DNA of 64,000 bases from Cetobacterium sp. NK01. GTDB taxonomy: Bacteria > Fusobacteriota > Fusobacteriia > Fusobacteriales > Fusobacteriaceae. A program made the translations under genes and the position numbers. The stretch covers positions 1,116,001 through 1,180,000 of the forward strand of contig NZ_JANIBO010000001.1 in the NCBI RefSeq assembly GCF_024506395.1. The letters run 5' to 3'. The notes below the pieces were generated by a model. The model was not told the origin of the DNA, made no database searches, and saw nothing but the letters and a program-made list of their open reading frames with translations. This document shows positions 27,203-36,575 of this stretch, in pieces. Position 1 is the stretch's first letter, and every line of letters starts with the position of its first letter.

Positions 27203-28641
27203 AAAAGACCTCCATATAATGATTTATATTTTTTAGCAGACTCTTTCCAATCAGAGTTATATTTCATGCATGATCTCATAAGAGCAGTCCAGGCTTTTTT
27301 ATCTTCATAGAAAATCTTAGCAGCATATTCAAGCTTAAAAAGCATGTCATGAGCATTATAATTTTGAAAAACAAATCCTGTTCCACCAAGAGTTTCAGGG
27401 TTAAAGTTACTAACTGTATCTTTTAATCCACCTGTTTCTCTAACTAGAGGAATAGTACCATATCTCATAGCAATAAGTTGACCAATACCACAAGGTTCAA
27501 AAAGTGACGGCATTAAAAATAGATCGCAAGCTCCATATATTTTTCGAGCTAGCTCATCACTAAATTTTATATTTGCAGAAAGCTTTCCAGGATTAATATA
27601 TGAGTAGTAATTAAATAGATCTTGATATTGAACATCTCCAGTTCCAAGAACAACAAATTGAAGGTTAATATTTAAAATTTCATCCATAACCCACTTTATT
27701 AAATCAAGGCCTTTTTGGCTAACTAAACGAGAAACTAAGCCAACCATAAGAACGTTTTCATCAACAGGAAGTCCAAGACGTTTTTGTAGTTCAACTTTAT
27801 TTATAGATTTTTTCTTTAAGTTCGTAAGACCAAAATTAGCATAAAGTTTATCATCTTTTCTAGGATCATAGAGAGTATAATCAATCCCATTTACAATTCC
27901 ATGAACTTTATCTCCTAGTTCGATTATTAATCCATTTAATTTTTCTCCATAGAAAGGATAAGTGATCTCTTTAGCATAGGTTTCACTAACGGTTGTTACT
28001 AAATCAGAGTATATAAGCCCTCCTTTCATAAAAGAAACTCCATCATAAAATTTAAGTTTATCCTCTGAATAGTAAGAACTATCAAGACATAATAACTCTC
28101 CTAAAATATCTTTAGAGAAAACTCCTTGATATTTTAAATTATGAATAGTAAAAACTGTTTTAGTATTTTTTAAAAGAGGATCATTTTTATAAAAAGCTTT
28201 TAATAGTACAGGAATCATACCAGTATGCCAGTCATTACAATGAATTATATCTGGAGTGAAGTCAGGAATATGTTTTATAGCTTCTAAAACTCCTCTACAG
28301 TAAAAAGAGAAAATTTCCCCATCATCATAATGACCATATGGAACATGTCTTTTAAAATAATACTCATTATCTAAAAAGTAAAAATCAACTCCATCATATT
28401 CTAAATGAAAAAGTCCAGCGTATTGATTTCGCCAACCTACAGGAACAGTGAAAGAGCCTAAAAAATTCATTTTTTCAATAAATTTTTTAGGGATATTTCC
28501 ATTTTTAGGAAGAATAACTTTAGCATTAACCCCTACTTTTTTAAGAGCCTTGGGAAGGGCATGAGAAACATCCCCTAAGCCACCAACTTTTAAGAAAGGA
28601 TCAGCTTCTGAAGTAGCAAAAAGTAGATTAATATTTTTCAT
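27199..28641 (-). CDS. glgA: Glycogen synthase (ADP-glucose)
   Basis: This 480-aa GT5 enzyme extends alpha-1,4-glucan chains from ADP-glucose. The ADP-glucose binding motif KVGGLGDV appears at residues 18-25 (EADPFLKVGGLGDVSHALPKAL). The C-terminal Rossmann half has VGLVSRLVSQKGLDLI and LMPSLFEPCGIGQLIAMRYG. It lies between glgD (19 bp) and glgP (4-bp overlap). Confidence 0.97.
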   Translation of the reverse strand: MKNINLLFATSEADPFLKVGGLGDVSHALPKALKKVGVNAKVILPKNGNIPKKFIEKMNFLGSFTVPVGWRNQYAGLFHLEYDGVDFYFLDNEYYFKRHVPYGHYDDGEIFSFYCRGVLEAIKHIPDFTPDIIHCNDWHTGMIPVLLKAFYKNDPLLKNTKTVFTIHNLKYQGVFSKDILGELLCLDSSYYSEDKLKFYDGVSFMKGGLIYSDLVTTVSETYAKEITYPFYGEKLNGLIIELGDKVHGIVNGIDYTLYDPRKDDKLYANFGLTNLKKKSINKVELQKRLGLPVDENVLMVGLVSRLVSQKGLDLIKWVMDEILNINLQFVVLGTGDVQYQDLFNYYSYINPGKLSANIKFSDELARKIYGACDLFLMPSLFEPCGIGQLIAMRYGTIPLVRETGGLKDTVSNFNPETLGGTGFVFQNYNAHDMLFKLEYAAKIFYEDKKAWTALMRSCMKYNSDWKESAKKYKSLYGGLL

Positions 28642-28660
28642 CTTGTCTCCTCCTTTGAGA

Positions 28661-29752
28661 TTAAAACTTATATTTTTTTTGAATAACGAGAGGATAAAAA
28701 GGATTACCTTCTAACTCTGTATCTTCTAAAATTACATTTTTATCAACAATTACATTTTTTAAATGTGTTCCAGCTTTAATAGTACAATTTTGAAGAATGA
28801 TACAATTCTCTAGCTTTGCACCTCGCTCAACATTTACATATCTAGATAAAACACTATTTATAACAGTTCCTTCAACAAAACATTCATTGGAAATAATAGA
28901 GTTTTTTACTACCTCTTCACTTAAATAATGAGTAGGAATAGAATCTTTTATTTTACTAAAAATAGGTCTATTTTCATTGAAAAATAGTTCTTTTAAATTT
29001 TTAGAGTTAATAAGTTCCATATTAGTTCTAAAATAATTAGCAAGAGAGTTTAAACATGATAGATACTCTTTATGCTCAAATCCTGTAATTTTTAGATTAG
29101 TTTTACTTCTATAAATAATATCTTTTAGTGGTAGATCCTTATTAGGTCTTGCCATAATAAGGGCCATTAAAAGAGATCTTTTAATTAAAAATATCTCTAA
29201 AGATACATTTTGGTTTTTCTTTGGTAAAAAATTACTGCAAACCCTATTTAGATTGTTTTTTTCATTAAATTCTAATATATCGCATCCTAAAAAATTTTCA
29301 GATGGTTCAGGGATATTTTTATATATAACAGTAATGTCAGCTTCTGAAAGTTCATGAAACTCCATAGCTTTATCTAAATCTATATTAGCTACCATATATG
29401 TAGGAGCAATAACAATCATATCATCTTTAGCTTTTAAAAGATCATCGAAATTTTCAACTAAAAGTTCAGTATCTGTTTCAACATCTCCTGTGTGAATTGT
29501 AAGACCTCCATTTTTTCTATTTAAACCCCAAGATTTAGTAACATCTAGGTGGTTTCTAAGAGAACGACAATTTTTAGGTGTAAGTATGTGGATATTTTTT
29601 ATTCCAGCATTTCTCATATATGACAGAGGGAAATCCACTGCTCGATATTTACCTGCAATGGGTACAGTAGCAATTCCTCTATGTAAAGTTAAAGTTTTTA
29701 AAAGATCTCTACTTTCAAAAGATGTTATAACTCCAGTGTATTTTGATAACAT
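28661..29752 (-). CDS. glgD: GlgD, regulatory-type subunit of ADP-glucose pyrophosphorylase
   Basis: This 363-aa nucleotidyltransferase-like protein is related to GlgC but has altered active-site motifs: the N-terminal GG.G.RL loop of GlgC is replaced by FESRDLLKTLTLHRG. It has the C-terminal left-handed beta-helix (hexapeptide-like repeats, SIISNECFVEGTVINSVLS). In Firmicutes GlgD pairs with GlgC and tunes its activity. The start overlaps the glgC stop by 1 bp, consistent with a fixed ratio of the two subunits. Confidence 0.94.
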   Translation of the reverse strand: MLSKYTGVITSFESRDLLKTLTLHRGIATVPIAGKYRAVDFPLSYMRNAGIKNIHILTPKNCRSLRNHLDVTKSWGLNRKNGGLTIHTGDVETDTELLVENFDDLLKAKDDMIVIAPTYMVANIDLDKAMEFHELSEADITVIYKNIPEPSENFLGCDILEFNEKNNLNRVCSNFLPKKNQNVSLEIFLIKRSLLMALIMARPNKDLPLKDIIYRSKTNLKITGFEHKEYLSCLNSLANYFRTNMELINSKNLKELFFNENRPIFSKIKDSIPTHYLSEEVVKNSIISNECFVEGTVINSVLSRYVNVERGAKLENCIILQNCTIKAGTHLKNVIVDKNVILEDTELEGNPFYPLVIQKKYKF

Positions 29753-30870
29753 TATTCATCCCCCCCGCTTATAAATAAAATTTCATCTTTTCTTCCAAAG
29801 TGTTCTCCAGCTTCTACTGTTACATTTTCACCTAAAATTATTCTATTAACAAAACTTCCTTCTTTTAAAACAGCCCCAGCTAAGATAACGCTGTTGTGTA
29901 CTTTAGCTCCCTCTTCAATTAGAACTTCAGATGAGATAATTGAGTTAATAACCTCTCCTTTAATAATACACCCTTCTGAAATAATAGAGTTTTTAATAAC
30001 AGCAGTTTCTTCTAGAAGATGCCCTGGCTTATTAGTTGCTTGAGAGTAGATTCTCCAATTTCTATCAAATAAATCTATAGGATTAGAGCTATCTAATAGA
30101 TCCATATTAGCAGCCCATAAGCTTTCAATTGTTCCAACGTCTTTCCAATATCCAGCAAAAGGATAAGCCATTAGTTTATGCCCCTCTCTCAAAAGCTTAG
30201 GAATAATATTCTTTCCAAAATCTTTTTCAGAATATTTATCTTGTTGATCCTCTTTTAATGCTTTTTTTAGAAGTGACCAATTAAAAATGTATATTCCCAT
30301 ACTAGCTAGAGTACTCTTAGGTTCTTTTGGTTTTTCTTCAAACTCATATATCTCTCCAGTGTCTGTTGTATTCATAATGCCAAAACGAGAGGCCTCATCC
30401 ATAGGAACATCAATAACAGCAACTGTGGCTTGAGCTCCTTTTTCAATATGAAAATCTAACATCTTATCATAATCCATTTTATAGATATGATCTCCTGATA
30501 GAATAAGAACATATTCAGGATTATACATATCAATATAGTTTTCATTTTGAAAGATTGCGTCAGCAGTTCCTTTATACCAACGATTTTCACTTTCTGTGGA
30601 GTATGGAGGTAAAATACTAACTCCAGCCCCTTCAATATCTAGATCCCAAGGACTTCCAACTCCTATGTGTCTATTTAATAAAAATGGTTTATACTGAACT
30701 AAAACCCCTACAGTATCAATTCCTGAGTTAACACAATTACTCAGTGGAAAATCGATAATTCTGTATTTTCCACCAAAAGGAACAGCTGGCTTAGCAACAT
30801 CTTTAGTAAGTTTTTTTAATCTACTACCTTGTCCTCCAGCTAAAATCATGGCAATCATTTTCTTTTTCAT
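29752..30870 (-). CDS. glgC: Glucose-1-phosphate adenylyltransferase, catalytic subunit
   Basis: This 372-aa enzyme makes ADP-glucose from ATP and glucose-1-phosphate, the committed step of glycogen synthesis. It has the pyrophosphorylase loop [37 protein letters not shown], the [11 protein letters not shown] metal site and the FEEKP block, followed by a beta-helix domain. It lies 3 bp after glgB and overlaps glgD by 1 bp. Confidence 0.97.
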   Translation of the reverse strand: MKKKMIAMILAGGQGSRLKKLTKDVAKPAVPFGGKYRIIDFPLSNCVNSGIDTVGVLVQYKPFLLNRHIGVGSPWDLDIEGAGVSILPPYSTESENRWYKGTADAIFQNENYIDMYNPEYVLILSGDHIYKMDYDKMLDFHIEKGAQATVAVIDVPMDEASRFGIMNTTDTGEIYEFEEKPKEPKSTLASMGIYIFNWSLLKKALKEDQQDKYSEKDFGKNIIPKLLREGHKLMAYPFAGYWKDVGTIESLWAANMDLLDSSNPIDLFDRNWRIYSQATNKPGHLLEETAVIKNSIISEGCIIKGEVINSIISSEVLIEEGAKVHNSVILAGAVLKEGSFVNRIILGENVTVEAGEHFGRKDEILFISGGDE

Positions 30871-30873
30871 AGT

Positions 30874-32751
30874 TTACTTCCCCCTTTTAAATATTGGTTT
30901 TAAAAATAGTGTACAAAGTGGAGCTATGTTTATAGGAATAGAGAATGGTTGATCATCTAATTCTCTATTTATAGGTTTTATAATATTTGGATTAGTTTGA
31001 TTACTTCCTCCAAAGATATCTTTATCACTATTGAAAAGTTCTTCATATTCAACCATTCTAGGAACACCAATAGAGTGGTTGATATATTCATTTTTAGTAA
31101 AGTTACAAACAACTAAAATAAAATCTTCAGAAGTATCACCTTTTCTAATAAAAGTTATGAGCTTTTGAGTATGATTTTTGTGATTTAACCATTGGAAACC
31201 ATCACCAGTTGAATCATTTCCCCAAAGAGCTGGCTCTGATTTATAAAACTCATTTAATTTACTAACGTAAGTTTTTAAAGAGTCGTGCTGAGGGTATTTT
31301 AAAAGTTTCCACTCTAATTCCTCATAATATCTCCATTCAATAAATTGACCAAACTCCCCTCCCATGAAAAGAAGTTTTTTTCCTGGATGTCCAAACATAA
31401 ATCCATAAAACATTCTAAGGGAGTCAAATTTTTGTATATAATCTCCATTCATTTTATCTAGAAGAGATTTTTTTCCATGAACAACTTCATCATGAGATAA
31501 AGCTAATATAAAGTTTTCACTAAAAGCATACATAAGAGAGAAGGTTAAAAGATTGTGATGACTATCTCTCTCGCAAGGAGAATAAGACATGTACTTTAAC
31601 ATATCATTCATCCATCCCATATTCCATTTATAGTTAAAACCTAGTCCACCCTTATATGTAGGAGCGGTAACTAAAGGCCATGAAGTAGCTTCTTCAGCGA
31701 TCATTAGTGGATTTTTGTAAAGTTTAAAAATTGTTTCGTTGAGTGTTCTAAGAAAATCAATAGCCTCTAGCTTAGCATCTCCACCTAAAGAGTTTTTAAG
31801 GCCAGTTTTTTCTCGCCCATACTCAAGGTATAAAAGATTAGAGACTGCATCAGCTCTGATTCCATCAATATGAAAATGTTCAAATAAAAATGTTGCACTT
31901 GATAATAAAAAGTTTTTTACAAAGGGTTTAGTAAAGTCAAAGTTAGCAGTTCCCCAAGTGGGATTTTCCCCTAAAATTTCGTTTTCGTATTCAAAAAGAG
32001 GTGTTCCATCAAATCTATATAAACCGTGGGCGTCTTTACAAAAATGTCCAGGAACCCAATCTAAAATAACTCCTATTCCAGCTTTATGGCACTCGTTTAC
32101 AAGGTGTTTGAAATCTTCTGGAGTTCCGTATCTACTGGTGATAGAGAAATATCCAACACCTTGATATCCCCAAGAGGTATCTAGGGGATGCTCAGTCAAT
32201 GGGAGAATTTCAATGTGTGTAAAACCTGTTTCCAATATATAAGGAACAAGCTTTTTAGCAATCTCTTTATAATTTAGGAATTCTCTTCCATCTTCAGGAC
32301 CTTCTCCGCGGTTATAGTTTCTTTTCCATGAACCAAGATGCAACTCATAGATACTTATAGGTTTTTTATATAAGTTTTCCTTCTCTCTTTTTTCTAACCA
32401 TTTGTTATCTTCCCATGGAAAAGATGTAAATGGGTTATAAACAATAGAGGCAGTATTAGGTCTCACTTCTGAAAGAAAGGCAAAGGGATCACTTTTCAAA
32501 AATATTTTATGATTTTTATCAGCAATCATATATTTGTAAAGTGTTCCCTCTTTTAAATGTGGAATAAAAAGAGTCCAAACTCCTGTTTTTACATCTTTAT
32601 TCATATAATTTGCTTTCCCATCCCAATTATTAAAATCTCCAACAACAGAGATTTTGATAGCGTTTGGTGCCCAAAGAGTAAATAAAACACCCTGAGTATT
32701 ATCAATAGTTTTAATATGAGCTCCGAAAGTGTTATAAAGAGTATAATTCAT
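30874..32751 (-). CDS. glgB: 1,4-alpha-glucan branching enzyme
   Basis: This 625-aa GH13 enzyme introduces alpha-1,6 branches. It has an N-terminal CBM48 domain ([22 protein letters not shown]), the barrel motifs [22 protein letters not shown], nucleophile Asp in [15 protein letters not shown], Glu in [12 protein letters not shown] and Asp in [13 protein letters not shown], and a C-terminal beta domain. It is the first gene of the operon glgB-C-D-A-P-amylase. The promoter is probably in the AT-rich 273-bp gap upstream (a TATAAT reads leftward at 32790-32785), but a -35 is not clear. Confidence 0.97.
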   Translation of the reverse strand: MNYTLYNTFGAHIKTIDNTQGVLFTLWAPNAIKISVVGDFNNWDGKANYMNKDVKTGVWTLFIPHLKEGTLYKYMIADKNHKIFLKSDPFAFLSEVRPNTASIVYNPFTSFPWEDNKWLEKREKENLYKKPISIYELHLGSWKRNYNRGEGPEDGREFLNYKEIAKKLVPYILETGFTHIEILPLTEHPLDTSWGYQGVGYFSITSRYGTPEDFKHLVNECHKAGIGVILDWVPGHFCKDAHGLYRFDGTPLFEYENEILGENPTWGTANFDFTKPFVKNFLLSSATFLFEHFHIDGIRADAVSNLLYLEYGREKTGLKNSLGGDAKLEAIDFLRTLNETIFKLYKNPLMIAEEATSWPLVTAPTYKGGLGFNYKWNMGWMNDMLKYMSYSPCERDSHHNLLTFSLMYAFSENFILALSHDEVVHGKKSLLDKMNGDYIQKFDSLRMFYGFMFGHPGKKLLFMGGEFGQFIEWRYYEELEWKLLKYPQHDSLKTYVSKLNEFYKSEPALWGNDSTGDGFQWLNHKNHTQKLITFIRKGDTSEDFILVVCNFTKNEYINHSIGVPRMVEYEELFNSDKDIFGGSNQTNPNIIKPINRELDDQPFSIPINIAPLCTLFLKPIFKRGK

Positions 32752-33024
32752 AGAAATCCCCCTCTCTTTTTTTAAATTTTAATTATTATAATATATTCTT
32801 TTGAAAAAAGATACACCTTTCCTTTCTTAAAATAAAAAAAAATTTCCAAATTAAAAAAAGAAAGTATTAGTTTGATTAGTAAACAATATTTTTAGATTTT
32901 TTTTATTTTTACAAAAAAATTTTCAAAAAAAAAAAGTAAAATTGGAATTACCTAAATTTAAAATTTAATATAATCTTTAAGTATAAGCACATTTAAAAAA
33001 TTAGGAGGGGTAGCATTAGAAATT

Positions 33025-33543
33025 ATGAGTTTTGAAAATATATTTTGTCATTCATATGAGTATACTGGTAAAAAAGAGAGTTTTTTAAAATTGTTAAATG
33101 AAAGTGTAGATGTATATTGTCCACAAAATGAGATTAGACTTCTAAATAAAGAAAATCGTATATTAGTAATAAAAAATGTAACTAAGGAGTTTCAAAAAAA
33201 AACTTTAGAACATTTTTATATGAGATATAGTGAAAAGAAGAGCAAAACAAGAAGTAATTTGATAGTTTGGAAAGAAAATGAGGTAGAGTATTTAAAAAGA
33301 AATTATAAAGAATGTTCTAAAAAATTATCCGAAATACTTAATAAAAGTGAGTATCAAATAGGTTATATGATTGGAAAATTAAAGCTTTATGAGAAGAAAA
33401 AATGGAATGATATAGATGATAGATATTTAAAAGATAATTACTTAAGAAAGACAGATTTAGAAATAGCAGCTGAATTAAAAAGAAGTTTGGCTTCTATAAA
33501 GAGTAGAAGAGGGAAATTGGGGCTAATTATAGCTAAAATTTAA
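33025..33543 (+). CDS. Tandem HTH (Myb/SANT-like) DNA-binding protein, unknown role
   Basis: This 172-aa basic protein has two similar helix-turn-helix repeats: WKENEVEYLKRNYKECSKKL...GKLKL (about 93-130) and WNDIDDRYLKDNYLRKTDLEIA...GKLGL (about 134-170). The Trp-initiated repeats ending in a KLGL-type helix resemble Myb-like domains of phage and HNH-linked proteins. The first 85 residues match nothing I know. The best ribosome site (AGGAGGGG at 33003-33010) is 14 bases from the ATG, which is long. It stands divergently from glgB, so a regulatory role on the glycogen operon is possible but not shown. Confidence 0.7.
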   Translation: MSFENIFCHSYEYTGKKESFLKLLNESVDVYCPQNEIRLLNKENRILVIKNVTKEFQKKTLEHFYMRYSEKKSKTRSNLIVWKENEVEYLKRNYKECSKKLSEILNKSEYQIGYMIGKLKLYEKKKWNDIDDRYLKDNYLRKTDLEIAAELKRSLASIKSRRGKLGLIIAKI

Positions 33544-33545
33544 AA

Positions 33546-33570
33546 AGATGTATATTTCAAATATACATCT
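33546..33570 (-). terminator. Terminator of the PRD regulator gene
   Basis: AGATGTATATTT at 33546-33557 and its complement at 33559-33570. The T-rich tail is on the leftward side, so it best fits the gene at 33569-35107, whose stop overlaps the stem. Confidence 0.6.
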
Positions 33571-35107
33571 AAGAAAGGCATTTGTTGAGTTTTCTTTTTA
33601 TAAATGGTAGTGATTTTTCACCACCAGGACCAAAAAATAGTTGTCCCCACAGATTATTGACTTCAAAAAAATCATTATATTTAACATAATATATCTTATC
33701 TTTTAATTCAGGATTTTTCTTCAAAAGAGTTTTTTTATCTATGTAGTTTGTAAAAAGTATATAATCATACTTTTCAATAAGAGAGTTGTCTAAAGTAGAG
33801 TAATTAAAAATAGATAAAATATCTATTTTTAAAAATGAGAGATGCTTTAGAAACTCTTTTTTTAATTCATGACCTAACCAGTTTTTAAAAGATGAATCAA
33901 TTATTAAAAAGTTTATATCGATATCTAAAGTTTTATAACGAGTACATATAGTGTCATAAAGATAGATTGCTAAAGTATAATAGTCCTCTTCTAAAAGAGT
34001 AATTTTTTTCTTTTTTAAAGTATATTTAATATCTGTAATTACACTTTTAGGGATATCATAATCAGTTATAAAATAATTAGAATAACTTATAATGGAAAAA
34101 TCAAATTTAAAGTATGCATTACTCAATATTTGAGATAGAAGAGTAACTTCTGTTTTGTTTAAAGTGACACTATATATTTCTTCAACACGGTCAGATATAG
34201 GTTTAGTAAGGGGTTTATAAGTAGTATAGATATATTCATCTGTTATAGTTAAAAGAGAAGTTGCTAAGCTTTGAAAAACTTTTAAATCAAGATTTTTAAA
34301 ATCATCTATTTTTTCTAAAGAGTTATAAATATTATTAAAGACAATTTGTAAATCTTCAGAAAAAGAATTTAAATTTAAATCAAAATTCTCACAAATATCT
34401 TTATAAAAAATAAAGTGATATATAAGCATGCACTCAATTTTTTCATAGAGATATACTCCAATTTCAAGATTTAAAGTAGTTATTATCTTTTGTTGAAGTA
34501 ATTTTATGTTAGCGGGAAGTTTAGGTGTTATAAAAGTATCAAAATACCTTTTTACAAGAGGATTTAAAAATTTTCCATAAAGTGTCCAAATAATCTCGTT
34601 AAGTTCTTTTTTTATAAGGATTTTACTTAAATATTTAATAGAAAACTCCTTTATAGTGTTGTAGTCTCCTTTTAGAAGAATTCCTTGCCAAGAGATACTT
34701 TTTAAAGATAGATTAGATTTTTTAAAAAATTTTTTCATGTGTAATAAATCATTGTTTAGAGTATTTCTACTTACTTGAAAGATATCAGTTAAAGAGTTAA
34801 GGTTAACTTTTTTCTCAAAAATTAATAGAATAATCATATATGATATTCGCTCTTCAGAACTTAAAGTTATATTTAAATCATTGTCAGGAATTTCAAAAGA
34901 ATCTTTAGTTAAATTGAGATAAAACTCTTTATTAGATTTTATTATTTTTCCAAAATTATAAGATTTTAAAAAAATATTAATATTTTTAATACTATTTCGA
35001 GCTGTAACAATAGATATATTTAAAAAGAAAGTAATCTGTTCTAAAGAAAGTGTTTCGTGATTTATAAGAAGCTTAAGAATAGATATATCAATTTTTGAAA
35101 GTTTCAC
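33569..35107 (-). CDS. PRD-type (BglG/MtlR-like) transcription regulator
   Basis: This 512-aa protein starts at GTG 35107 behind AGAGGAGG. It has two N-terminal winged helices (about 5-60, ILKLLINHETLSLEQITFFLNIS; and 85-140, KVNLNSLTDIFQVSRNTLNNDLLHMKKFF), two PRD-like helical regions (about 170-385) and a C-terminal EIIB-like fold (about 395-440, FLIIDSSFKNWLGHELKKEF) in which the usual Cys is absent. Such regulators sense PTS phosphorylation and control sugar genes. No PTS genes adjoin it; the nearest is at 2.7-8.7 kb. The target is unknown. Confidence 0.8.
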   Translation of the reverse strand: MKLSKIDISILKLLINHETLSLEQITFFLNISIVTARNSIKNINIFLKSYNFGKIIKSNKEFYLNLTKDSFEIPDNDLNITLSSEERISYMIILLIFEKKVNLNSLTDIFQVSRNTLNNDLLHMKKFFKKSNLSLKSISWQGILLKGDYNTIKEFSIKYLSKILIKKELNEIIWTLYGKFLNPLVKRYFDTFITPKLPANIKLLQQKIITTLNLEIGVYLYEKIECMLIYHFIFYKDICENFDLNLNSFSEDLQIVFNNIYNSLEKIDDFKNLDLKVFQSLATSLLTITDEYIYTTYKPLTKPISDRVEEIYSVTLNKTEVTLLSQILSNAYFKFDFSIISYSNYFITDYDIPKSVITDIKYTLKKKKITLLEEDYYTLAIYLYDTICTRYKTLDIDINFLIIDSSFKNWLGHELKKEFLKHLSFLKIDILSIFNYSTLDNSLIEKYDYILFTNYIDKKTLLKKNPELKDKIYYVKYNDFFEVNNLWGQLFFGPGGEKSLPFIKRKLNKCLS

Positions 35108-35200
35108 AAAGGCCTCCTCTAATTAAAATTATAATAATTATATAAATTTTTAGAAAAAAATAAAAGAATTTTATTGCGGATTATAAAAAAAGTATTATGA

Positions 35201-35296
35201 TATAGTGAAAAGGATATATAAAATATATTCAAAATTCTTTTAGTTACCCCCCGACAACTAAAAGCCAAAAGCTATAGAAAAATCTATAGCTTTTTT
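35201..35296 (+). ncRNA. Candidate small RNA with C-rich loop (or leader of the deacetylase gene)
   Basis: After an extended -10 (TGATATAGT, 35198-35206) the sequence holds an 8-bp hairpin, TTTTAGTT at 35238-35245 with AACTAAAA at 35256-35263, whose 10-base loop is ACCCCCCGAC. A terminator hairpin follows: AAAAGCTATAGA at 35267-35278 with its complement from 35283 and a T run to 35296. A transcript of about 84 nt would expose six C residues able to pair with G-rich ribosome sites. No ORF with a ribosome site is present. Confidence 0.5.
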
Positions 35297-35346
35297 AATT
35301 TAAAATATGTTATATTTAATTGAAAAAATATGGAGAGGGAGAGAAA

Positions 35347-35976
35347 ATGAAAATATTAAAGTACTTATTAGTGGTATGCTTAGCAAGTATATCTATTTTT
35401 GCTCAAGAGGCTAAGAGAATAGCATTAACTTTTGATGATGGTCCAAAGGCAAAGATTACAGAGGAGATACTAGAAGTTTTAAATGAAAATGATGCAAAAG
35501 CAACATTTTTTATCTTAGGAACAAATGGGAAAAGATATCCTAAAATTTTAGAAAAAATCCATGAGGGTGGTCATCAAATAGCAAATCACTCATATAATCA
35601 TCCAAATTTAAAAAAATTACCAATGAATGAAGTAAAAAAAGAGTTAGAAAGTACAAATAAAATAATAACAGCTGTAACAAATAAAAAAGTAGGTCATTTT
35701 AGACCACCATATGGAGCTTTAACTAAAACTCAAAAAGAGGAGCTAAGAAAAAATTTAGGGATGGAATCTGTTATGTGGAACATCTGTCCAAAGGACTGGG
35801 AAAAACCTTCAGATGCAGATTATATAGCTAAATTTTTAGTAGAAAATGCTAAAGATAATGGAATTGTATTATTGCATGATTATGGTAAAACTGCTCAAGC
35901 CTTAAAAGTTGCAATTCCTCAATTAAAAGCCAAAGGTTTTCAGTTTGTGACAGTTGAAGAGTTAAGTAAAAAATAA
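35347..35976 (+). CDS. Secreted polysaccharide deacetylase (NodB domain)
   Basis: The start is ATG 35347 behind GGAGAGGGAGAG; a longer TTG frame at 35320 would place that site inside the gene. The 209-aa product has a signal peptide (MKILKYLLVVCLASISIFAQ) and a NodB domain with motif 1 LTFDDGPK, motif 2 HSYNHPN (metal His pair), motif 3 RPPYGAL, and the C-terminal IVLLHDYGKT. Family members remove acetyl groups from peptidoglycan or other GlcNAc polymers in the periplasm or outside the cell. Confidence 0.93.
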   Translation: MKILKYLLVVCLASISIFAQEAKRIALTFDDGPKAKITEEILEVLNENDAKATFFILGTNGKRYPKILEKIHEGGHQIANHSYNHPNLKKLPMNEVKKELESTNKIITAVTNKKVGHFRPPYGALTKTQKEELRKNLGMESVMWNICPKDWEKPSDADYIAKFLVENAKDNGIVLLHDYGKTAQALKVAIPQLKAKGFQFVTVEELSKK

Positions 35977-35996
35977 AAAATTTAAATAAAAAAGAC

Positions 35997-36025
35997 TTTA
36001 CTTTTTAACAAAAAACATGTATAAT
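35997..36025 (+). promoter_or_regulatory. Promoter of the cold-shock gene
   Basis: TTTACT (35997-36002), a 17-bp spacer and TATAAT (36020-36025). The resulting 5' leader of about 126 nt is long, as in cold-shock mRNAs. Confidence 0.7.
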
Positions 36026-36157
36026 AACTCTAGATTAATAATATGAGTTTTAAAATTTTTAGAAGAGAAACCAATAGGTAACTTGAGTTTGTTTAACCTC
36101 TGATTTAAAGATTAAGATTTGTAGAGTTATAAAAAAATAATTTTATGGAGGTATCAA

Positions 36158-36358
36158 ATGAAAGGTACAGTTAAATGGTTTAACGAAGAAAAAGGATTTG
36201 GATTTATCACTGGTGAGGACGGGAAAGATGTATTCGCACACTTCTCTCAAATCAAGAAAGATGGATTCAAGAAGTTAGTAGAAGGAGAAGAAGTAACTTT
36301 TGACGTAGTTCAAGGTGAAAGAGGACCTCAAGCATCTAACATCGTAACTGTAAAGTAA
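36158..36358 (+). CDS. Cold-shock domain protein
   Basis: This 66-aa CspA-type protein carries both RNA-binding motifs, KGFGFIT (RNP1) and VFAHF (RNP2), within [32 protein letters not shown]. It acts as an RNA chaperone. It has a strong TGGAGG site, a long untranslated leader and its own terminator. Unlike its neighbours it uses more C/G-ending codons, a sign of high expression. Confidence 0.98.
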   Translation: MKGTVKWFNEEKGFGFITGEDGKDVFAHFSQIKKDGFKKLVEGEEVTFDVVQGERGPQASNIVTVK

Positions 36359-36367
36359 TGATATTTT

Positions 36368-36400
36368 AAAGCCTTAGAGAAATCTAAGGCTTTTTTTTTA
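36368..36400 (+). terminator. Terminator of the cold-shock gene
   Basis: AAAGCCTTAGA (36368-36378), GAAA loop, TCTAAGGCTTT (36383-36393) and a long T run. Confidence 0.95.
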
Positions 36401-36418
36401 TTAAAAAATGTAAAAGGA

Positions 36419-36447
36419 TTTACTTTTTATTATAAAAAAGGTATAAT
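36419..36447 (+). promoter_or_regulatory. Promoter of mgtE
   Basis: TTTACT (36419-36424), a 17-bp spacer and TATAAT (36442-36447), the same hexamers as the cold-shock promoter. It predicts a leader of about 148 nt. Confidence 0.75.
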
Positions 36448-36488
36448 TTAAAGGTTGAAAAACAAAAATAAATTAAAGGAGAGAAAAG

Positions 36489-36557
36489 ATGGATAGTTAC
36501 CCCAAACGGACTAAAAAGAATAAAAATTTAATAATAGTTTGTAGGGGAAAAATCTAG
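36489..36557 (+). CDS. Putative leader peptide of mgtE
   Basis: A 22-codon ORF with a good ribosome site (AAAGGAGAG, 36475-36483). The peptide begins MDSYPKRTKKNKN and ends VCRGKI. An acidic residue and a proline near the N-terminus recall leader peptides of enterobacterial Mg2+ transporter genes, where they destabilise ribosomes at low Mg2+. The ORF spans the antiterminator and ends inside the terminator described at 36498-36575. Confidence 0.6.
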   Translation: MDSYPKRTKKNKNLIIVCRGKI

Positions 36558-36575
36558 AAATTTTTCTTCGTTTTT
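36498..36575 (+). promoter_or_regulatory. mgtE leader: competing antiterminator and terminator hairpins
   Basis: Terminator: GGGGAAAAAT (36544-36553) pairs with ATTTTTCTTC (36560-36569; two G-U pairs), followed by GTTTTT. Antiterminator: CCCCAAAC near 36500 pairs with GTTTG..GGGG (about 36537-36547), using the same GGGG. Both cannot form together, so this looks like an attenuator read through when Mg2+ is low. It does not match the M-box consensus I remember. Confidence 0.6.

Noticed and set aside
32752-33024. Clear promoter in the glgB/tandem-HTH gap
   Set aside because: TATAAT-like words occur on both strands (32790-32785 minus, 32969-32974 plus), but no matching -35 at 16-18 bp; the region is too A/T-rich to call.
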